Source: JAQVUB01 sp033809415
GTDB lineage: Bacteria > Verrucomicrobiota > Lentisphaeria > Oligosphaerales > Oligosphaeraceae
Reading direction: 5' to 3'
Length of the DNA: 8,972 nt
Assembly: GCA_033809415.1 (NCBI GenBank)
Contig: JAPXLT010000201.1
Location: 1-8,972, forward strand
The notes under the pieces: model-generated
The model's input: only the letters and a program-made list of their open reading frames with translations
Told to the model about the DNA's origin: nothing
Database searches by the model: none
In this document: positions 6,861 through 8,972 of the stretch, piece by piece
Layout of the letters: every line of letters begins with the position of its first letter
Position numbering within the stretch: position 1 is the stretch's first letter
Made by a program: the position numbers and the translations under genes

Positions 6861-6902
6861 TAACAAAAATAACGCATTTATTGGCATTTATTATTTTTGT
6901 TA
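6861..6902. promoter_or_regulatory. Candidate operator: 12-bp inverted repeat with phased direct repeats
   Basis: TAACAAAAATAA (6861-6872) and TTATTTTTGTTA (6891-6902) are perfect reverse complements around an 18-nt loop. Inside, GCATTTATT occurs twice 10 bp apart (6874-6882 and 6884-6892), and AACGC (6871-6875) can also pair with GCGTT (6903-6907). The whole block ends a few bases before the putative -35 element of the GH28 gene, where a regulator would be expected to bind. Which regulator is unknown; an A/T-rich terminator-like hairpin is the alternative reading. Confidence 0.5.
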
Positions 6903-6905
6903 GCG

Positions 6906-6933
6906 TTGCATCTGCTTTTTTTTACACTATAGT
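6906..6933 (+). promoter_or_regulatory. Putative sigma-70-type promoter of the GH28 gene
   Basis: TTGCAT (6906-6911) and TATAGT (6928-6933) are separated by 16 bp that contain a T-run. Transcription would start near 6940, leaving a leader of about 50 bases before the Shine-Dalgarno AGGAGG at 6978. This is a consensus match by eye only, but it sits after the operon terminator and before an isolated gene, where a promoter is needed. Confidence 0.45.
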
Positions 6934-6990
6934 TAAGATTATAGGGAAGACCTGTTTTCTGTCAGATCATCTGCTTCAGGAGGAAATCCA

Positions 6991-8274
6991 ATGCAAAATG
7001 TACGTGATTTTGGTGCCGTTGGTGATGGCATAACGAATGACACAAAGGCTATTCAGCGTGCCATTGACGCAGGTGGCACCGTCTATATTCCGAAAGGCAC
7101 TTATATTTGCGGCACCCTGTGGCTGAAAAGCAACGGCGGTCTTGAACTGGATGCGAATGCCGTCATCAAGGCAAGCCTCAATCCGGAAGACTACAACCCC
7201 AAAGATTTTTGCCAGCAGGAGGCAGGCAGCAGCGCATGCGGCGGCCATGGCGGTCATCTGATCATCGCCCTCGAGCAGGAGAATGTATTCATCCGGGGCG
7301 GCAGGTTTCATGGAAGCGGCTCCGAAATCTTCAAGGATCATACGATTATTCATACATTTATGGGCGGGCCAACCTGGCGTTGCGACGGATGGCGGCCCCA
7401 GCAGTTGATGTTCATCTGTGAATGCAAGAATGTGCGCTTGAATGACTTCACCATCGAGGATGCCACTGGCTGGTCGTGCTTCCTCCACGGCTGTGAAAAT
7501 GTCACTGTCAGCGGCATTCAAATCTTCAACTCGCCATACATTGGCGAGAATGACGGCATTGATGTTGATTGTTGCCATCAAGTTACCATCAGCGACTGCA
7601 TCATCAATGTAGGAGATGACGCATTGACCCTGCGCGGATGCAATACGAAGCTTAAGAATCCACGTCCTTGCGAATACGTGAACATATCGAATTGCGTCCT
7701 GCACAGCGCTTACGCGCACGCCATCCGCGTTGGTGTCGGCAGTGGGGAAATCCGCCATTGCGAATTCAGCAATATTACGGTTCGAGACAGTCATGCCGCC
7801 ATCCACATCAACAGCCAATTCAGCGATAAAGGCACTGGCGTCCATATTCACGACATCGCCTTTCGAAATTTCCACGTTACTGCGGGGCAGTTGGCATTCA
7901 TACGCCTGGACTACAAGTTTGTCAAAGGGGCCCCCTGTGCGAAGTCGATCCATGACATACAGATTGAGAATGTGGATGGTATAGTCAAGTATCCAACCAT
8001 GATAAGGGGAAATGGCGTGGGTTCCATCCATGACATTCACTTTGCCAATGTGCGGCTGACGGTGGAAGGCGAGAATCAGATACCTGACAATACGCGCAAA
8101 TTCATCATGGTCGAGGGCACCGATGGAATGTTCGAGCTGAACCAGGTGAAGAACGTGGATTTTTTCAATGTCTGCCTGAAATATCAGCATCCCGAAGCCT
8201 GGAAATGCGATGTCGCGCAAAAGGATTGCTCCGGAATCACCGTGCGCAATTGCATTTTCCCGCACGACAACTAG
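6991..8274 (+). CDS. GH28-family (polygalacturonase-like) beta-helix glycoside hydrolase, cytoplasmic
   Basis: This 427-residue protein starts directly with the GH28/pectate-lyase-superfamily opening VRDFGAVGDGITNDT (4-18), followed by IPKGTY...WLKSNGGLELDANAV (33-58). The central right-handed beta-helix has family signatures RPQQLMFICECKNVRL (135-150), HGCENVTV (166-173), NDGIDVD (187-193) and GDDAL (208-212). D188, D209 and D210 match the catalytic aspartates, and H243 in YAHAIRVG fits the GHG histidine. The usual RIK substrate motif is not visible; IHINS (271-275) is at about that place. GH28 enzymes hydrolyse galacturonide or related glycosidic bonds. There is no signal peptide, so it probably acts inside the cell on imported oligosaccharides. 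AGGAGG at 6978-6983 sets the start. It stands alone after a terminator, with a pseudopilin-like gene downstream. The exact substrate is uncertain. Confidence 0.88.
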   Translation: MQNVRDFGAVGDGITNDTKAIQRAIDAGGTVYIPKGTYICGTLWLKSNGGLELDANAVIKASLNPEDYNPKDFCQQEAGSSACGGHGGHLIIALEQENVFIRGGRFHGSGSEIFKDHTIIHTFMGGPTWRCDGWRPQQLMFICECKNVRLNDFTIEDATGWSCFLHGCENVTVSGIQIFNSPYIGENDGIDVDCCHQVTISDCIINVGDDALTLRGCNTKLKNPRPCEYVNISNCVLHSAYAHAIRVGVGSGEIRHCEFSNITVRDSHAAIHINSQFSDKGTGVHIHDIAFRNFHVTAGQLAFIRLDYKFVKGAPCAKSIHDIQIENVDGIVKYPTMIRGNGVGSIHDIHFANVRLTVEGENQIPDNTRKFIMVEGTDGMFELNQVKNVDFFNVCLKYQHPEAWKCDVAQKDCSGITVRNCIFPHDN

Positions 8275-8290
8275 AGAGTGTCCAAACAAG

Positions 8291-8351
8291 TTTTTTAACC
8301 ACGAAAGGCACGAAAAACCACGAACTTTTCGTGTGGTTCGTGGTTAAAAAA
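8291..8351. repeat. 61-bp CACGAAA-type palindrome
   Basis: TTTTTTAACCACGAA (8291-8305) and TTCGTGGTTAAAAAA (8337-8351) are perfect 15-bp inverted arms. An inner stem CACGAAAA (8309-8316) / TTTTCGTG (8326-8333) encloses a 9-nt loop. The spaced CACGAAA units match the inner arms of the 818-1007 element in style. After the stem the + strand runs into A rather than T, so it is not a classical terminator for the GH28 gene. It probably belongs to a dispersed palindromic repeat family. Confidence 0.85.
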
Positions 8352-8405
8352 TCCATTCATAACATCCGCTAAGCAATTCACTTCACTAACAGAAGGAGCA
8401 TCCAG

Positions 8406-8972
8406 ATGAAAAAGCAAGCGTTTACTCTCATAGAACTGCTAGTCGTCATCGCCATCATCGCCATATTGGCTTCGATGCTGTTGCCGGCTTTGCATAAAGC
8501 GCGGCAAAAGTCGCAAAACATTTTCTGCCTGAACAACCTGAAGACACTGAGCCACGTTGAAGTTTTATACTCCGGTGACTTTGATGACTGGATTATGCCG
8601 GCAATCTGGAATGATAAAAACGCTCCGGGCTGTTCCTGGATTTACCTTGTAAGAGACTATTTGGTGCCAACGCAACCCTGGATGAGCAACAAAACTGGTA
8701 TGAAGTATTTTCCGATGCTGGTCTGCCCGGCAGAAAGCATGAGCTTCGGGAACTATAACAACGGTTATTTCTCATATACACATTACGCTCGCAATATAAC
8801 CTGCGGCAACTACCAGGCAAGAACCGGAAAAGAAAGCAATGCGAACTATCGCAAACAGCGACGGATGAAACAAATCCGTGAAATGTCCAAGCCTTCCATC
8901 GCCATTTTCTTTGCCGACAACAACAACAAAGCCAACCACACGTTCTCCTGGTGGGGTGCCCATCAACGCTAT
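8406..8972 (+). CDS. Type II secretion/type IV pilin-like protein (pseudopilin), 3' end beyond window
   Basis: The first 189 residues are visible and the frame is open to the window end. The N-terminus is a class III (prepilin) signal: a short positive leader MKKQA, predicted cleavage between A5 and F6, then FTLIELLVVIAIIAIL with the conserved glutamate at mature position +5 (E10) and a hydrophobic helix to about residue 28. A prepilin peptidase would cut and methylate it; alanine instead of glycine before the cut is unusual but tolerated in this group. The rest follows the Lentisphaerota/Planctomycetes pseudopilin pattern: CLNNLKTL (41-48), LVCPAE (105-110), YFSYTHYARN (121-130) and a late FFADNNN (168-174). 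A C-terminal H...DGH motif would be expected just past the edge. AAGGAG at 8393-8398 sets the start. Role in secretion or surface binding is inferred; such genes are often next to glycoside hydrolases in Victivallis-like genomes. Confidence 0.9.
   Translation, partial: MKKQAFTLIELLVVIAIIAILASMLLPALHKARQKSQNIFCLNNLKTLSHVEVLYSGDFDDWIMPAIWNDKNAPGCSWIYLVRDYLVPTQPWMSNKTGMKYFPMLVCPAESMSFGNYNNGYFSYTHYARNITCGNYQARTGKESNANYRKQRRMKQIREMSKPSIAIFFADNNNKANHTFSWWGAHQRY

Noticed and set aside
6976..8289. A 437-codon minus-strand open frame opposite the GH28 gene
   Set aside because: The sense frame carries conserved GH28 motifs; the antisense product resembles nothing and lacks a convincing start signal.
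8291..8351. Intrinsic terminator of the GH28 gene
   Set aside because: The + strand side of the stem ends in A residues followed by TCC, with no U-tract, so a repeat element is the better call.

Overview
The window looks like a chromosomal segment from an anaerobic, sugar-using bacterium of the PVC group. The best guess is Lentisphaerota (Victivallis-like), at moderate confidence. The clues are a stand-alone pseudopilin-like gene with the FTLIELLVVIAIIAIL type of N-terminus beside a glycoside hydrolase, an alpha/beta-fused 2-oxoacid dehydrogenase E1 (a form also known from Chlamydiae and Bacteroidetes), and intergenic gaps full of short-period repeats. No rRNA, tRNA, CRISPR array, transposase or phage gene is visible. 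All six genes are on the + strand.

Region by region: (1) 35-811 encodes a DeoR/GlpR-type sugar-phosphate-responsive repressor. (2) 812-1059 is almost filled by a ~190-bp imperfect inverted-repeat element that resembles a MITE, with an 8-bp direct repeat at its borders. (3) 1060-6698 encodes a complete 2-oxoacid dehydrogenase complex in the order E2 (dihydrolipoyl acyltransferase), E3 (dihydrolipoyl dehydrogenase), E1 (fused alpha-beta). It ends at a strong intrinsic terminator (6726-6766). The two gaps inside this cluster carry phased 11-bp repeat arrays. (4) 6780-6990 holds a TTGGCG-type repeat, a likely operator region and a promoter. (5) 6991-8274 encodes a GH28 (polygalacturonase-like) beta-helix protein without a signal peptide. 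(6) 8291-8351 is a compact palindrome related in sequence to the element at 818-1007. (7) 8406 to the window end is the 5' part of a pseudopilin-like gene.

How the genes work together: E1 decarboxylates a 2-oxoacid (pyruvate is most likely, but the sequence does not prove it). E2 takes the acyl group on its single lipoyl arm and passes it to CoA. E3 reoxidises the lipoyl group with NAD+. The three genes read as one transcription unit and supply all catalytic parts. The GH28 gene has its own promoter region after the terminator and is a separate pectin/oligogalacturonide-type unit. The DeoR protein could control the downstream complex, but the inserted element and the lack of a visible operator leave that open.

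The most unusual content is non-coding. Every gap between genes holds a different or related short-period repeat. The clearest is a two-orientation array of a CACGGAC heptamer plus a 4-bp spacer, at exactly 11-bp period, which begins at the E2 stop codon and reappears in the next gap of the same operon. At protein level, the E2 appears to carry two tandem subunit-binding domains and the E1 carries insertions that enlarge it well beyond a normal fused E1.
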